Assembly (NCBI GenBank): GCA_015488485.1 | Contig: WFNR01000051.1 | Coordinates: forward strand, 1-56,883 | Source of the DNA: Cyclobacteriaceae bacterium | Lineage (GTDB): Bacteria > Bacteroidota > Bacteroidia > Cytophagales > Cyclobacteriaceae | Direction of reading: 5' to 3' | DNA length: 56,883 nt | Shown: in pieces, positions 21,022 to 30,664 of the stretch | Layout of the letters: each line of letters starts with the position of its first letter | Numbering within the stretch: the first letter of the stretch is position 1 | Notes under the pieces: model-generated | What the model was told of the DNA's origin: nothing | What the model saw: the letters and a program-made list of their open reading frames with translations, nothing else | Databases searched by the model: none | Translations under genes and position numbers: made by a program

Positions 21022-21627
21022 TTATTTCGAGTAAAGTTCCACAATAAGCTGCTCCTGAATATTTTCAGGGATATCCTCACGCATAGGCAGGGATATCAGC
21101 TTGCCGGTCAGGGTCTCTGGCGACCATTCGAGCCATGGGTAGCGCTTGGTGGCAGTAGCGGCTACGCTGTTGGTGATAGCCTCCAAAGACTTGGATTTTT
21201 CACGTACGGCCACTACATCGCCTACGCGTACCTGAAAAGAAGGAATGTTCACCACCTTGCCATTGACCGTAATATGCTTATGCGAAACCAACTGGCGGGC
21301 TGCCCTGCGTGTAGGGGCTATACCCAGCCGGTATACGGTATTGTCCAGCCTGGTTTCCAGCATTTGCAGGAGTATCTCACCGGTAATACCGCTCTTGCGT
21401 GATGCTTTTTCAAACAGATTGGCAAACTGACGCTCCAATACACCATAGGTATATTTGGCCTTTTGCTTCTCCATCAACTGAATTGCGTATTCCGATGGCT
21501 TCCTTCTGCGGCTACGACCATGCTGACCCGGAGGGTAGGCTTTTTTCTGTACTGCCTTGCTCGGGCCGAAGATGGGGTCGTTAAACCTCCTGGCAACTTT
21601 TGCTCTGGGACCTCTGTATCTTGCCAT
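21022..21627 (-). CDS. rpsD: Ribosomal protein S4, zinc-free form
   Basis: S4 (201 residues) is a primary 16S rRNA binder that starts small-subunit assembly, and in E. coli it represses its own operon. It begins [15 protein letters not shown] and has the S4 RNA-binding domain ([31 protein letters not shown]). The N-terminal region lacks the cysteine cluster of zinc-binding S4 types. Gene order rpsM-rpsK-rpsD-rpoA-rplQ is that of the alpha operon. Confidence 0.98.
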   Translation of the reverse strand: MARYRGPRAKVARRFNDPIFGPSKAVQKKAYPPGQHGRSRRRKPSEYAIQLMEKQKAKYTYGVLERQFANLFEKASRKSGITGEILLQMLETRLDNTVYRLGIAPTRRAARQLVSHKHITVNGKVVNIPSFQVRVGDVVAVREKSKSLEAITNSVAATATKRYPWLEWSPETLTGKLISLPMREDIPENIQEQLIVELYSK

Positions 21628-21663
21628 TATTTATCTTTTATTATTTCTTAATGCTTTTATTAC

Positions 21664-22056
21664 TTAAACTCTTCTGCGCTTGGGCGGGCGGCAACCGTTG
21701 TGCGGTAGCGGGGTTACGTCACGAATCGACATCACCTCTATACCCACATTCTGAATAGCCCTGATGGCTGACTCACGACCTGCACCGGGGCCTTTTACAA
21801 ATACATCCACCTTGCGCAGCCCCAGGTCGTAGGCCTTCTGGGCACAGTCCTGGGCGGCCACCTGACCGGCATAGGGGGTGTTCTTTTTCGACCCCTTGAA
21901 GCCCATTTTACCTGCCGAGGCCCAGCTTATCACCTGGCCGGAGGTATTGGTCATGGAGATGATGATGTTGTTGAACGTAGCCTTAATATGAGCCTGACCG
22001 ATGGCCTCTACGTGCACAACCCTTTTCTTAGCTTTATCTTTTCTCTTTTGCGCCAT
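21664..22056 (-). CDS. rpsK: Ribosomal protein S11
   Basis: S11 (130 residues) helps form the platform of the small subunit and the mRNA exit region. Family marks are [35 protein letters not shown] and the C-terminal [17 protein letters not shown]. Its length equals the usual one. It starts 16 bases after rpsM and precedes rpsD. Confidence 0.98.
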   Translation of the reverse strand: MAQKRKDKAKKRVVHVEAIGQAHIKATFNNIIISMTNTSGQVISWASAGKMGFKGSKKNTPYAGQVAAQDCAQKAYDLGLRKVDVFVKGPGAGRESAIRAIQNVGIEVMSIRDVTPLPHNGCRPPKRRRV

Positions 22057-22072
22057 ATCTAATTATGCGTTA

Positions 22073-22447
22073 TTATACAGCCTTCTTCTTGTTGGCTACC
22101 GTCTTTCTCTTTCCTTTTCTGGTACGGGCATTGTTTTTGGTATGTTGCCCGCGCACCGGCAATCCTTTGCGGTGTCGCAGTCCGCGGTAGCAGCCTATGT
22201 CCATCAAGCGCTTGATGTTCATCTGCACCTCCGACTTGAGGCTACCCTCTACCTTGTAATTTTTGCTGATGATATTACGAACCTTATTGGCCTCGTCATC
22301 AGTCCAGTCTTTTACTTTTTTGTCCCAATCTATACCGGCCTCGGTCAGAATCTTCTGAGCCGAGCTGCGGCCGATACCATAGATATAAGTGAGGGCGATT
22401 TCGCCTCGCTTATTCTGCGGAACATCTACACCTACAATTCTAGCCAT
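22073..22447 (-). CDS. rpsM: Ribosomal protein S13
   Basis: S13 (124 residues) sits in the head of the small subunit and contacts S19 and the large subunit (bridge B1). It has [26 protein letters not shown], the helix-two-turn-helix [19 protein letters not shown] and a basic tail reaching the tRNA sites. It starts 3 bases after rpmJ. Confidence 0.98.
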   Translation of the reverse strand: MARIVGVDVPQNKRGEIALTYIYGIGRSSAQKILTEAGIDWDKKVKDWTDDEANKVRNIISKNYKVEGSLKSEVQMNIKRLMDIGCYRGLRHRKGLPVRGQHTKNNARTRKGKRKTVANKKKAV

Positions 22448-22450
22448 ATC

Positions 22451-22567
22451 TTAGCCTTGTCTTTGTTTGAATTTCGGATTCTTTTTATTGATCACATACA
22501 CCCGTCCTTTTCTGCGGATGACCTTGCAATCTGCACTGCGTTTTTTTACCGATGCTCTTACTTTCAT
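22451..22567 (-). CDS. rpmJ: Ribosomal protein L36, zinc-ligand-less form
   Basis: A 38-codon gene reads [20 protein letters not shown] and continues [18 protein letters not shown]. That is L36 in length and pattern. Classical L36 binds zinc through three Cys and one His; here the first Cys is Ser11, the third is Asn, and the His is Phe, leaving only Cys14. It is thus a zinc-independent (C-) version. It lies 1 base after infA and 3 bases before rpsM, the standard position. Confidence 0.96.
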   Translation of the reverse strand: MKVRASVKKRSADCKVIRRKGRVYVINKKNPKFKQRQG

Positions 22568-22568
22568 C

Positions 22569-22787
22569 TTATTTGTATCTATAAACTATACGTCCTTTGG
22601 TTAAATCGTAAGGCGACATCTCTACTTTTACCTTATCGCCCGGCAAAATTTTAATATAGTGCATCCGCATTTTACCCGAAATATGAGCAATAATTTCATG
22701 CCCGTTTTCGAGCTCCACCCGGAACATAGCATTGGACAATGCCTCTGTTATGGTTCCGTCTTGTTCGATAGATGGTTGCTTCGCCAT
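22569..22787 (-). CDS. infA: Translation initiation factor IF-1
   Basis: IF-1 (72 residues from ATG 22787) is an OB-fold protein that blocks the A site during initiation. The sequence runs [17 protein letters not shown] with [20 protein letters not shown] and [21 protein letters not shown]. The ATG at 22787 is chosen over one at 22799, which lies inside the map stop and would add four residues not found in IF-1. It is 1 base after map. Confidence 0.97.
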   Translation of the reverse strand: MAKQPSIEQDGTITEALSNAMFRVELENGHEIIAHISGKMRMHYIKILPGDKVKVEMSPYDLTKGRIVYRYK

Positions 22788-22788
22788 A

Positions 22789-23562
22789 TTAAAATTCAAT
22801 TACTTCCTCTATATATTTATGTGTTGTCAGTATTTCGGCCTGCCCTTTACGCACCACTATGGTATGTTCATAATGGGCCGAGGGCGAGCGGTCGCGGGTG
22901 CGGATGGTCCAGCCATCCTCTTCCTGCACAATCTCTTTGCGCCCCAGGTTGATCATCGGCTCTATAGCCAACACCATGCCTTCCTGTAGCTTGGGGCCGC
23001 GCCCGCGCTTGCCGTAATTGGGCACTTCGGGCGCTTCGTGCAGCTCACGGCCTACGCCATGACCCACCAACTCACGTACCACCGAATAGCCATAGCCTTC
23101 CACATAATGCTGAATGGCATAGCTGATATCACCGATACGGTTACCAACAACAGCTTGTTCAATACCTTTATAAAGCGACTCTTTTGTCACTTGCAACAGT
23201 TGCCGTTTTTCTTCGCTCACTTCACCTACCGGATAGGTATAGGCCGCATCGCTGTGAAAGCCTTTATAAAAGACTCCGCAATCGATGCTGAGTATTTCGC
23301 CTTCCCCGATCTCACGGTCGGTGGGGAAACCATGCACCACTTGCTCATTGGGTGATACACACAAGGTGTACGGAAACCCGTTGTAATTGAGAAATGACGG
23401 TACCCCACCGTGGTCTCTGATAAAATCCTCAGCCAACTTATCGAGCTCCAGGGTTTTTACTCCCGGTTTTACCAGGCGGGCAATCTCGCCATGCACCCTG
23501 CTCAATATATCGGCCGATTCCTTTATCAGCGCAATCTCCTCCTCAGTCTTGCAATGAATCAT
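22789..23562 (-). CDS. map: Methionine aminopeptidase, type I
   Basis: MetAP (257 residues) removes the initiator methionine from new proteins. The five metal ligands are visible: Asp in [17 protein letters not shown] (two), His in [12 protein letters not shown], Glu in LAIEPMI and Glu in HYEHTIVV. I start at ATG 23562 ([13 protein letters not shown]) rather than the in-frame TTG at 23568. It follows secY by 8 bases and precedes infA, the common spc order in Gram-positives and Bacteroidota. Confidence 0.97.
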   Translation of the reverse strand: MIHCKTEEEIALIKESADILSRVHGEIARLVKPGVKTLELDKLAEDFIRDHGGVPSFLNYNGFPYTLCVSPNEQVVHGFPTDREIGEGEILSIDCGVFYKGFHSDAAYTYPVGEVSEEKRQLLQVTKESLYKGIEQAVVGNRIGDISYAIQHYVEGYGYSVVRELVGHGVGRELHEAPEVPNYGKRGRGPKLQEGMVLAIEPMINLGRKEIVQEEDGWTIRTRDRSPSAHYEHTIVVRKGQAEILTTHKYIEEVIEF

Positions 23563-23570
23563 TGTCAAGA

Positions 23571-24893
23571 CTAGGCAACAGCAACTTGAGAACGTCCTTT
23601 TACCCGGCCCGACTTCATCATGCCCTCATAGTGGCGCATCAGCAGGTAGCTTTCTATCTGCTGCAGTGTGTCAAGGATTACCCCTACCATTATAAGCAGG
23701 GAGGTACCTCCGTAAAACTGTGAGAAGCCCACACTTACTCCGGCCAACCGGGCAAAAGCAGGTAATACAGCCACAATTGCCAGAAATATGGAGCCGGGTA
23801 GTGTAATCCGGGTAAGAATGTTATCTATAAATTCGGAGGTCTGTTTACCAGGCTTAATGCCGGGTATAAAACCACCGTTGCGTTTCAAATCTTCGGCTAT
23901 TTGGTTGGGGTTAACCGTGATAGCCGTATAGAAAAAGGTAAACAGCAAGATCAACAGGCCAAACAACAAATTATACTGCCACGAGGTAGGATCGGAAAAA
24001 GCCGTGCCTACGTAAGCAGCAATATCGCTATCCTGAGCCCAAATATTGGCAATCAGCGGTGGTATAAACATCAACGCCTGGGCGAAGATAATAGGCATAA
24101 CTCCGGCTGAGTTTACCTTAAGCGGAATGTACTGCCGCTGGCCGCCATATACTTTGTTGCCGATTACCTGCTTGGCATATTGTACCGGTATTCTGCGCGT
24201 AGCCTGGGTAAAGGCCACCACAGCCATTACAATAAAGAACAAGGCCACCATTTCGAGCACAAATACCAGGGCACCACTCATGCCACGGCTTACGGCCTCA
24301 CCTATCAGATAGGTAGGCAGGCGTGAGATAATGCCAATCATAATCAGCATGGAAATACCATTGCCAATTCCTTTATCAGTAATTTTTTCACCGAGCCACA
24401 TTACAAACATGGTACCCGACACCAGTACTATCATGGCACTTATCCTGAACAGGAAAGGGTCGATCATAATAGCTTCGGTGGGGATAGTAGTAGCCAGATA
24501 ACCGATGGACTGCGCCAGGGTGATAACGATTGTCAGCGCCCGGGTAATCTGGTTCATCCGGTTACGCCCCGACTCACCCTCTTTCTGCATTTTCTGAAAA
24601 TAGGGTACAGCCACCTGCATAAGCTGCATGACGATGGAAGCCGAGATATAGGGCATAATACCCAACGCAAAAATGGAGGCCCGTGAAAACGCACCACCCA
24701 AAAATGTATTGAGCAGACCGAAAATACCCTGTGCCTGACCCCCTACCTGCTCCAATATGGCAGGGTCGATGCCCGGCAACACCACAAAAGAACCCAAACG
24801 GAAAACTATCAGGAAACCGATGGTATTCAGTATCCTGATACGCAGGTCCTCAATGGAAAAGATGTTCTTTATGGTGGTGAAAAACTTCTTCAT
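23571..24893 (-). CDS. secY: SecY, protein-conducting channel subunit
   Basis: SecY (440 residues, ten membrane helices) forms the translocon pore with SecE and SecG. It shows LGIMPYISASIVMQL and GRNRMNQITRALTIV, the plug and cytoplasmic loops, NGGFIPGIKPG in the later ribosome/SecA-binding loop, and the C-terminal SYLLMRHYEGMMKSGR. It is 1 base after rplO, the usual place. secE is encoded in the window at 48799-48990. Confidence 0.98.
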   Translation of the reverse strand: MKKFFTTIKNIFSIEDLRIRILNTIGFLIVFRLGSFVVLPGIDPAILEQVGGQAQGIFGLLNTFLGGAFSRASIFALGIMPYISASIVMQLMQVAVPYFQKMQKEGESGRNRMNQITRALTIVITLAQSIGYLATTIPTEAIMIDPFLFRISAMIVLVSGTMFVMWLGEKITDKGIGNGISMLIMIGIISRLPTYLIGEAVSRGMSGALVFVLEMVALFFIVMAVVAFTQATRRIPVQYAKQVIGNKVYGGQRQYIPLKVNSAGVMPIIFAQALMFIPPLIANIWAQDSDIAAYVGTAFSDPTSWQYNLLFGLLILLFTFFYTAITVNPNQIAEDLKRNGGFIPGIKPGKQTSEFIDNILTRITLPGSIFLAIVAVLPAFARLAGVSVGFSQFYGGTSLLIMVGVILDTLQQIESYLLMRHYEGMMKSGRVKGRSQVAVA

Positions 24894-24894
24894 G

Positions 24895-25347
24895 TTATTT
24901 TATTTCCACGGCTTTGCCTCCGGCTGCTTCAATGGCATTGACCGCTGTGGCTGAAAATTTATGTGCTTCAACTTCTACCTTGGCGGTAAACTCTCCTCGG
25001 CCCAAAACTTTTACCAGATCCCTCTTGCTGGCCAGACCATGATCTACCATAAAAGCAAAGTCAATCTTTTTGGCCTTGGTTTTATCGGCCAGTTGCTGTA
25101 ACACATCCAGGTTTATAGCTTTGTATTCAACCCGGTTAGGGTTTTTAAAGCCAAACTTGGGCACCCTGCGTTGCAGGGGCATCTGACCTCCTTCAAAGCC
25201 CAACTTACGCGAATATCCAGAGCGTGACTTAGCACCCTTATGACCACGCGTTGCCGTACCGCCACGTCCTGAACCCTGGCCCCGGCCAATACGTTTTTTC
25301 TTCTTTACCGACCCTGCGGCTGGTTTTAATGTATGTAGTTTCATCAT
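24895..25347 (-). CDS. rplO: Ribosomal protein L15
   Basis: L15 (150 residues) reaches deep into 23S rRNA. Its N-terminal Gly/Arg/Lys-rich extension (KKRIGRGQGSGRGGTATRGHKG) and FEGGQMPLQRRVPKFGF are family hallmarks, and the end GKAVEIK is typical. Its ATG shares one base with the rpmD stop (TAATG), so reinitiation is likely. Confidence 0.98.
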   Translation of the reverse strand: MMKLHTLKPAAGSVKKKKRIGRGQGSGRGGTATRGHKGAKSRSGYSRKLGFEGGQMPLQRRVPKFGFKNPNRVEYKAINLDVLQQLADKTKAKKIDFAFMVDHGLASKRDLVKVLGRGEFTAKVEVEAHKFSATAVNAIEAAGGKAVEIK

Positions 25348-25526
25348 TACAGCTCAGTTACTGTCACCAGGTGACTTACTTTCTTAATCATACCGGCAAT
25401 CTGCGGAGTCAGTTCTACCTCCACCGATTTATTAATACGCCCCAAGCCCAGCGCCTTGATGGTGCGCTTTTGCCTTTGCGGGCGGTTAATCGTACTCCTT
25501 ACCTGAACAACTCTTACTTTCGCCAT
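25347..25526 (-). CDS. rpmD: Ribosomal protein L30
   Basis: A 59-residue product, MAKVRVVQVRSTINRPQRQK then TIKALGLGRINKSVEVE and MIKKVSHLVTVTEL, matches bacterial L30 throughout, including the RPxRQKxTIKALGL motif. It is located between rpsE (5 bases upstream) and rplO (1-base overlap), the conserved place. Confidence 0.97.
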   Translation of the reverse strand: MAKVRVVQVRSTINRPQRQKRTIKALGLGRINKSVEVELTPQIAGMIKKVSHLVTVTEL

Positions 25527-25531
25527 CGTTC

Positions 25532-26053
25532 TTATCCGTTAAATACCGTTGACAGGCTTACACCACGCATTTGCGCTACGGTATAAGCATCACGCATTTT
25601 CATTAAAGCATCGAAGGTGGCCTTCACCACATTATGCGGGTTTGACGAGCCCTTCGATTTGGCCAGCACATCCTTGATGCCGGCACTCTCCAGTACGGCA
25701 CGCATAGCACCACCGGCTATAACACCGGTACCGGGGGCGGCCGGCTTCAGCAGCACCAGACCTCCGCCATATTTACCGATAGCCTCATGAGGTACGGTAT
25801 GCTTATCGATCGGCACTTTCACCAGGTTTTTCTTGGCATCGTCCACCCCTTTGGCAATGGCATCTACCACTTCATTGGCTTTGCCCAGGCCATATCCTAC
25901 TACTCCGTTGCCATCGCCTACCACTACTATGGCCGAAAAGCTGAATCTGCGGCCTCCTTTTACTACCTTGGCTACCCGCTTAATGGCCACCACTTTTTCT
26001 TGCAGGTCGATATCGCTGGCCTTGATTATTCGTATGTTGCTTCTTTGCGTCAT
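25532..26053 (-). CDS. rpsE: Ribosomal protein S5
   Basis: S5 (173 residues) contributes to decoding accuracy and the mRNA entry tunnel helicase. The RNA-binding domain has [20 protein letters not shown] then [14 protein letters not shown], followed by [11 protein letters not shown]-like text ([17 protein letters not shown]). Its length is normal. It starts 6 bases after rplR. Confidence 0.98.
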   Translation of the reverse strand: MTQRSNIRIIKASDIDLQEKVVAIKRVAKVVKGGRRFSFSAIVVVGDGNGVVGYGLGKANEVVDAIAKGVDDAKKNLVKVPIDKHTVPHEAIGKYGGGLVLLKPAAPGTGVIAGGAMRAVLESAGIKDVLAKSKGSSNPHNVVKATFDALMKMRDAYTVAQMRGVSLSTVFNG

Positions 26054-26059
26054 AATGCC

Positions 26060-26407
26060 TTAAAATTTAAGTCCGCCTTCACGGGCACCCTCGGCCAAGG
26101 CTTTTACCTGGCCATGGTAGAGGTAGCCGCTGCGGTCGAACACAATTGATTCTATACCGGCCTCTTTGGCTCTTTCGGCCAGCTTCTGGCCTACTTGCTT
26201 CGAGCTTTCGATGGTGTTGTTCTTTACACCCAACTCCATTGAGTTGGCAGCCGCCAGGGTATGTCCCCTGGTGTCGTCTATCAACTGGGCATAGATAGCC
26301 CGGTTGCTCTTATAAACCGAAAGCCTGGGTCGTGCAGCGGTGCCCGAGATCTTCTTTCTGATACCCCGGTGAATACGCTGTCTGCGGGCAATTTTGGTTA
26401 CACTCAT
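26060..26407 (-). CDS. rplR: Ribosomal protein L18
   Basis: L18 (115 residues) binds 5S rRNA. It has a basic N-terminus ([18 protein letters not shown]), [18 protein letters not shown] and the C-terminal [23 protein letters not shown]. Position between rplF (12 bases) and rpsE (6 bases) is standard. Confidence 0.98.
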   Translation of the reverse strand: MSVTKIARRQRIHRGIRKKISGTAARPRLSVYKSNRAIYAQLIDDTRGHTLAAANSMELGVKNNTIESSKQVGQKLAERAKEAGIESIVFDRSGYLYHGQVKALAEGAREGGLKF

Positions 26408-26419
26408 AATCTTTTCTTA

Positions 26420-26971
26420 TTATTTAGCGGCTGTTTTACCAGCTTTTCTTCTAATTTGTTCACCTACAAAACGTACACCCTTGCCTTTGTAAGGCTCTAC
26501 CTTACGCAGCGACTTAATCTTGGCGGCAATTTCACCTATCAGTTGCTTATCAATGCCCTCCAATATCACCAGTGGGTTCTTACCTTTCGGGTTATCGGCC
26601 GACACCTTGATTTCCGGGGGTACCTGAAAATAAATATTGTGCGAATAGCCCAGGCTTAGTTCCAACACATTGTTTTGTACATTGGCCCGGTATCCCACAC
26701 CTACCAACTCCAGCTCTTTCTTATAACCCTGGCTCACGCCTATCACAGCATTGTTGATCAATGAACGATACAAGCCATGCATGGCCTTATGCCTTTTTTG
26801 TTCGGTAGGGCGCTCCAGCACGTAGGCACCATTCTCCTCTTTCAGAGTGAAAGAAGGGTCGAACGGCTGCGTGAGCTCACCCTTGGGGCCTTTTACCGTT
26901 ACCGAATCGTTGTTGATGGTAAGGGTAACTCCCTCGGGAACCGGTATGGGCAATTTACCTATTCTTGACAT
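26420..26971 (-). CDS. rplF: Ribosomal protein L6
   Basis: L6 (183 residues from ATG 26971) lies near the factor-binding site. It consists of two similar domains; visible are MSRIGKLPIPVPEGV, GPKGELTQPF, VGYRANVQ and the C-terminal KVEPYKGKGVRFVGEQIRRKAGK. An ATG 12 bases upstream (26983) would add MCKE, unlike other L6 proteins, so I reject it. Confidence 0.98.
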   Translation of the reverse strand: MSRIGKLPIPVPEGVTLTINNDSVTVKGPKGELTQPFDPSFTLKEENGAYVLERPTEQKRHKAMHGLYRSLINNAVIGVSQGYKKELELVGVGYRANVQNNVLELSLGYSHNIYFQVPPEIKVSADNPKGKNPLVILEGIDKQLIGEIAAKIKSLRKVEPYKGKGVRFVGEQIRRKAGKTAAK

Positions 26972-26983
26972 CTCTTTGCACAA

Positions 26984-27382
26984 TTAATATACATAACACA
27001 ATACCTCTCCCCCGACATTAAGCTTGCGTGCTTCTTTGTCGGTCATCACCCCCCTGGAGGTTGACAATATGGCAATACCCAGGCCATTGATTACGCGCGG
27101 CATATTACCCACGTGGGCATATTTACGCAAGCCGGGCTTGCTTACCCGCTCCAGGTGCACAATGGCACTCTGCTTGGTAGCCGGATGATACTTCAGGGCA
27201 ATCTTGATAACTCCCTGACCATCAGGCGTATCTTCAAATTTATAGCTCTGAATATAGCCCTTCTCGTGCAGCACCTTGGTCATATTACGCTTAATATTGG
27301 ACCCCGGTATCTCCACAACACGGTGGTTTGCCTTTATGGCATTCCTGATTCTGGTTAAATAGTCCGCTATTGGATCAGTCAT
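26984..27382 (-). CDS. rpsH: Ribosomal protein S8
   Basis: S8 (132 residues) binds the central domain of 16S rRNA and in E. coli represses the spc operon. It has [20 protein letters not shown] and the C-terminal [21 protein letters not shown]. Unlike the usual tight spacing, 101 bases separate it from rpsN; they contain a strong promoter and a leader hairpin, so rpsH begins its own transcription unit. Confidence 0.98.
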   Translation of the reverse strand: MTDPIADYLTRIRNAIKANHRVVEIPGSNIKRNMTKVLHEKGYIQSYKFEDTPDGQGVIKIALKYHPATKQSAIVHLERVSKPGLRKYAHVGNMPRVINGLGIAILSTSRGVMTDKEARKLNVGGEVLCYVY

Positions 27383-27410
27383 TTCTTTTTATTCCTTAAA
27401 TAATCAATGC

Positions 27411-27427
27411 GCCCTGTAAAACAGGGC
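27411..27427 (-). promoter_or_regulatory. Leader hairpin upstream of rpsH
   Basis: GCCCTGT-TTT-ACAGGGC on the minus strand is a perfect 7-bp stem with a 3-base loop at the very start of the predicted rpsH mRNA, directly after the -7 box. There is no T-run behind it (GCATTGATTATTTAAG), so it is not a classical terminator. It may stabilise the 5' end or bind a regulator. Confidence 0.6.
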
Positions 27428-27429
27428 TG

Positions 27430-27459
27430 CAAAGGTACGATTTATTTTCCTTTTTCAAA
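27430..27459 (-). promoter_or_regulatory. Predicted promoter of the rpsH-rplQ unit
   Basis: TACCTTTG (27437-27430) is a full -7 box with TTTG (27459-27456) 18 bases upstream. It is followed by CAGCCC, the GC-rich segment shared with other translation promoters in the window. It splits what is one S10/spc block in E. coli between rpsN and rpsH. Confidence 0.8.
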
Positions 27460-27483
27460 AGCCTTTCAGGCGCCAGCCTTTCC

Positions 27484-27753
27484 CTACCAACTGGCCTTGG
27501 TAATGCCCGGTATCTTACCGGCACCGGCCATCTCGCGGAAGGTCACCCTGGAGATCCCGAACTTACGCATGTAGCCCTTAGGGCGGCCGGTAATGCGGCA
27601 GCGGTTGTGCAGGCGTACAGGCGAGGAGTTGCGGGGCAACTTATCCAGACCCACCCAATCACCGGCTTCTTTCAGGGCTTTGCGCTTGGCGGCATAACGG
27701 GCTACCAGCTTTTGCCTTTTTTGCTCTCTTACTATTACAGCTAATCTTGCCAT
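27484..27753 (-). CDS. rpsN: Ribosomal protein S14, long zinc-free form
   Basis: S14 (89 residues) is in the small-subunit head. It is the long type without the CxxC...CxxC zinc motif (only one Cys, in [18 protein letters not shown]) and ends [11 protein letters not shown]. It is 9 bases after rplE and is the last gene before the internal promoter, so it probably ends the rplC-rpsN unit or is read through into rpsH. Confidence 0.98.
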   Translation of the reverse strand: MARLAVIVREQKRQKLVARYAAKRKALKEAGDWVGLDKLPRNSSPVRLHNRCRITGRPKGYMRKFGISRVTFREMAGAGKIPGITKASW

Positions 27754-27762
27754 ACTCTTTGG

Positions 27763-28311
27763 TTATTTATCTTTAAAAGGCATACCAAATGCCTTCAATA
27801 GTTCATATCCTTCTTCATCGGTTTTGGCGGTAGTCACAATAGAGATATTCATACCGCTTATTATATTCACCTGATCGATGCTTATTTCCGGGAAAATAAT
27901 CTGCTCGCGTACACCGAGGGTGTAGTTGCCACGGCCGTCAAAGCCTTTGGGGTTAATACCCCTGAAGTCGCGTACACGAGGCAGGGCTACGGTCATCAGA
28001 CGATCGAGGAATTCATACATACGATCACCGCGCAGGGTAACCCGGGCACCAATAGGCATTCCTTCGCGCAGCTTGAAGTTCGATACCGAACGCTTGGCGA
28101 TGGTAGGTACTGCCCGCTGACCGGCAATGGCGGTAAGCTCTTCCACGCCCTGATCGATCAGCTTTTTATCGGCTACGGCACGGCCTATACCTTTATTGAT
28201 GCTTATTTTCTCTATACGAGGAACTTCCATTACCGATTTGTACTGATATTTTTCTTTCAGCATCGGTACGATCTCGTTCAAATATTTTTCTTTTAATCTG
28301 GGAATCGCCAT
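27763..28311 (-). CDS. rplE: Ribosomal protein L5
   Basis: L5 (182 residues) binds 5S rRNA and touches the P-site tRNA elbow. It has [52 protein letters not shown] and FPEISIDQV. Length is typical. It starts 3 bases after rplX. Confidence 0.98.
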   Translation of the reverse strand: MAIPRLKEKYLNEIVPMLKEKYQYKSVMEVPRIEKISINKGIGRAVADKKLIDQGVEELTAIAGQRAVPTIAKRSVSNFKLREGMPIGARVTLRGDRMYEFLDRLMTVALPRVRDFRGINPKGFDGRGNYTLGVREQIIFPEISIDQVNIISGMNISIVTTAKTDEEGYELLKAFGMPFKDK

Positions 28312-28314
28312 CGC

Positions 28315-28653
28315 TTATTTAATTACTTCTCCGGTTTTCTTGGAATAACGCACCCACTTACCATCTACCTGCTTACGACCGGTACGGGTAGGCTCACCGG
28401 TAGCCGGATCTACCAGCATCAGATTGGAGATGTGTATGGGCGCTTCGGTTTTTTCAATACCCCCTTCCGGCTTGGCTGCCGAAGGCTTGATATGCTTGGT
28501 TACTATATTCACCCCTTCTACTATGGCCCTGCGCTTTTTGGGCAGCACCTCCAGCACTTTGGCTACCTTACCACGGTAGTTGCCCGACAACACCTTTACG
28601 GTATCGCCCTTGCGAATGTGCAGTTTGGGTTGTTTGTTCTTTTTCCTTTCCAT
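28315..28653 (-). CDS. rplX: Ribosomal protein L24
   Basis: L24 (112 residues) is an early assembly protein at the exit tunnel. The KOW segment [20 protein letters not shown] is near the N-terminus, then [14 protein letters not shown] and [21 protein letters not shown] text. It lies 2 bases after rplN and 3 before rplE. Confidence 0.97.
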   Translation of the reverse strand: MERKKNKQPKLHIRKGDTVKVLSGNYRGKVAKVLEVLPKKRRAIVEGVNIVTKHIKPSAAKPEGGIEKTEAPIHISNLMLVDPATGEPTRTGRKQVDGKWVRYSKKTGEVIK

Positions 28654-28655
28654 AA

Positions 28656-29024
28656 TTATAATACTTCAGGGGCCAAAGAAATGATTTTCATAAACTGCTT
28701 TTCACGCAGCTCACGGGCCACAGGCCCAAAGATACGGGTACCGCGCGGTTCATCGTTGGCACCCAGCAGTACGGCTGCGTTGTCTTCAAACCTGATATAG
28801 GAGCCGTCTTTTCTGCGCACTTCTTTCTTGGTGCGCACTACCACGGCCTTCGATACGGTACCTTTTTTCAGGTTACTGGACGACAAGGCCGACTTCACCG
28901 TAACCACTATTTTGTCGCCAACCGAAGCATAACGCTTGCCGGTGCCACCCAGCACACGGATAACAAGCACTTCCTTGGCGCCACTGTTATCGGCTACTTT
29001 TAGTCTTGATTCCTGCTGTATCAT
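28656..29024 (-). CDS. rplN: Ribosomal protein L14
   Basis: L14 (122 residues) forms an intersubunit bridge. It starts [20 protein letters not shown] and has [21 protein letters not shown] and [14 protein letters not shown], all diagnostic. It follows rpsQ by 2 bases. Confidence 0.98.
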   Translation of the reverse strand: MIQQESRLKVADNSGAKEVLVIRVLGGTGKRYASVGDKIVVTVKSALSSSNLKKGTVSKAVVVRTKKEVRRKDGSYIRFEDNAAVLLGANDEPRGTRIFGPVARELREKQFMKIISLAPEVL

Positions 29025-29026
29025 GA

Positions 29027-29281
29027 TTACTTAGCTCTTTCTATTATCTCTACCAGTCTCCAACGCTTGCGCTTGCTCAGCGGCCGTGTTTCCATGATGC
29101 GCACGGTATCGCCTATATTGCAGTCGTTGTTTTCATCATGTGCGGCAAATTTTTTGCTTTTTACTACAAATTTGCCATAAACGGGGTGCTTGAGCTTACG
29201 GTTTACCTTGACGGTGATGGTCTTATCCATCTTGTTGCTTATCACAACCCCCACACGTTCTTTTCTTAAATTTCTTTCCAT
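29027..29281 (-). CDS. rpsQ: Ribosomal protein S17
   Basis: S17 (84 residues) is an OB-fold 16S rRNA binder. It shows [34 protein letters not shown] and [19 protein letters not shown]. Its ATG shares one base with the rpmC stop (TAATG). Confidence 0.98.
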   Translation of the reverse strand: MERNLRKERVGVVISNKMDKTITVKVNRKLKHPVYGKFVVKSKKFAAHDENNDCNIGDTVRIMETRPLSKRKRWRLVEIIERAK

Positions 29282-29484
29282 TACTTTTCTATTGCTTCAA
29301 GCTGTTTTTGACGAAGAGCCGTGTACAAGCGGGCAATAAGCCTGCGGGTAGCCCTGATCTTCATGGGATTCTCGATAGGAGAAATGGCATGGGCAAATTT
29401 AAGCTTCTGCAAAATCTCCTTTTCGCTGGCTATCTTCTGCTGCAGCTCTTCTACAGACAATGCTCTTATTTCTGAATTTTTCAT
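29281..29484 (-). CDS. rpmC: Ribosomal protein L29
   Basis: L29 (67 residues) is a two-helix protein at the tunnel exit near the SRP and trigger factor dock. [18 protein letters not shown] and [19 protein letters not shown] fit the family. It lies 2 bases after rplP and overlaps rpsQ by one base. Confidence 0.97.
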   Translation of the reverse strand: MKNSEIRALSVEELQQKIASEKEILQKLKFAHAISPIENPMKIRATRRLIARLYTALRQKQLEAIEK

Positions 29485-29486
29485 AA

Positions 29487-29909
29487 TTACTCCTCAATAT
29501 AATCCCTACGAACCGTAAATTTGGTCTGAATAGGCAGCTTCTGCTGTGCCAGGCGCATAGCTTCTCTGGCAGTAGCCATGTTTACGCCACCGGCCTCGAA
29601 CATAATGGTACCGGGCTTCACTACGGCCACCCAATATTCAGGAGCACCCTTACCTTTACCCATACGTACTTCGGCAGGCTTCTTGGTTACCGGTTTGTCG
29701 GGGAATATCCTGATCCAAACCTGGCCCTGCCTTTTCATAGCACGGGTCATGGCAATACGGGCAGCCTCTATCTGACGGCTGGTAATCCACCCGGGCTCCA
29801 GTGCCTTTATACCAAAAGCGCCAAAGGCAATAGTATGACCACGCTGGGCAATACCTTTTACACGTCCTTTCTGGCGCTTTCTGAATTTCGTTCTTTTCGG
29901 TTGTAACAT
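29487..29909 (-). CDS. rplP: Ribosomal protein L16
   Basis: L16 (140 residues) contacts A-site tRNA. It begins [19 protein letters not shown] and has [39 protein letters not shown] and the later [15 protein letters not shown]. The start is 42 bases after rpsC, the widest gap in this unit. Confidence 0.98.
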   Translation of the reverse strand: MLQPKRTKFRKRQKGRVKGIAQRGHTIAFGAFGIKALEPGWITSRQIEAARIAMTRAMKRQGQVWIRIFPDKPVTKKPAEVRMGKGKGAPEYWVAVVKPGTIMFEAGGVNMATAREAMRLAQQKLPIQTKFTVRRDYIEE

Positions 29910-29951
29910 ATCTTTTTTACCTTAAGCGGCTTTTACAAGCCCGTTACACAT

Positions 29952-30662
29952 TTATCTTCTGCGCTTGCGGCCTTCACCACGACCCCGCATACCTCCGGCA
30001 CGGCCGGTAGCCCCTATATTGGGCGACAGGTCGCGCTTGCCATATACCTCACGGGTGAATATCCACACCTTGATACCGATAATACCATACACAGTATCGG
30101 CTTCGGATACGGCATAGTCGATGTCGGCCCGCAGCGTATGTAGCGGAATACGGCCGTCTTTGTATTGCTCGGTGCGCGCCATTTCAGCTCCGCCCAGACG
30201 ACCCGACACTTTTATTTTGATACCCTGGGCACCAACACGCATGGCCGAGGCAATGGCCTGCTTCATCGCCCTGCGGTAAGAGATACGGGCCTTGAGCTGC
30301 TGAGCAATAGACTCACCCACCAGCTTGGCATCCAACTCGGGGCGCTTGATCTCGAAAATATTGATCTGCACATCCTTGCCGGTCAGCTTTTTGAGCTCTT
30401 CCTTGATCAGATCTACCTCGGCACCACCTTTACCGATAACCACCCCGGGGCGTGCCGTGTGGATGGTAAGCGTGATGCGCTTGAGCGTACGCTCAATTAC
30501 AATCTTGGATATGCCTCCCTTGGGAATACGGGCATGTACATATTTACGGATTTTCTGGTCCTCTACCAGTTTGTCGGCAAAGGTACGGCCACCGTACCAG
30601 TTGGATTCCCAACCTTTAATAATGCCCAGCCTCAGACCTATCGGGTTTACCTTTTGTCCCAT
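29952..30662 (-). CDS. rpsC: Ribosomal protein S3
   Basis: S3 (236 residues) forms part of the mRNA entry site. It has [20 protein letters not shown], the KH domain with [12 protein letters not shown], and the C-terminal domain with [16 protein letters not shown]. It ends with a basic [11 protein letters not shown] tail. Starts 2 bases after rplV. Confidence 0.98.
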   Translation of the reverse strand: MGQKVNPIGLRLGIIKGWESNWYGGRTFADKLVEDQKIRKYVHARIPKGGISKIVIERTLKRITLTIHTARPGVVIGKGGAEVDLIKEELKKLTGKDVQINIFEIKRPELDAKLVGESIAQQLKARISYRRAMKQAIASAMRVGAQGIKIKVSGRLGGAEMARTEQYKDGRIPLHTLRADIDYAVSEADTVYGIIGIKVWIFTREVYGKRDLSPNIGATGRAGGMRGRGEGRKRRR

Positions 30663-30664
30663 AA

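Noticed and set aside
23563-23568. TTG start for map two codons upstream
   Set aside because: A good ATG follows directly and the alignment to MetAP starts there.
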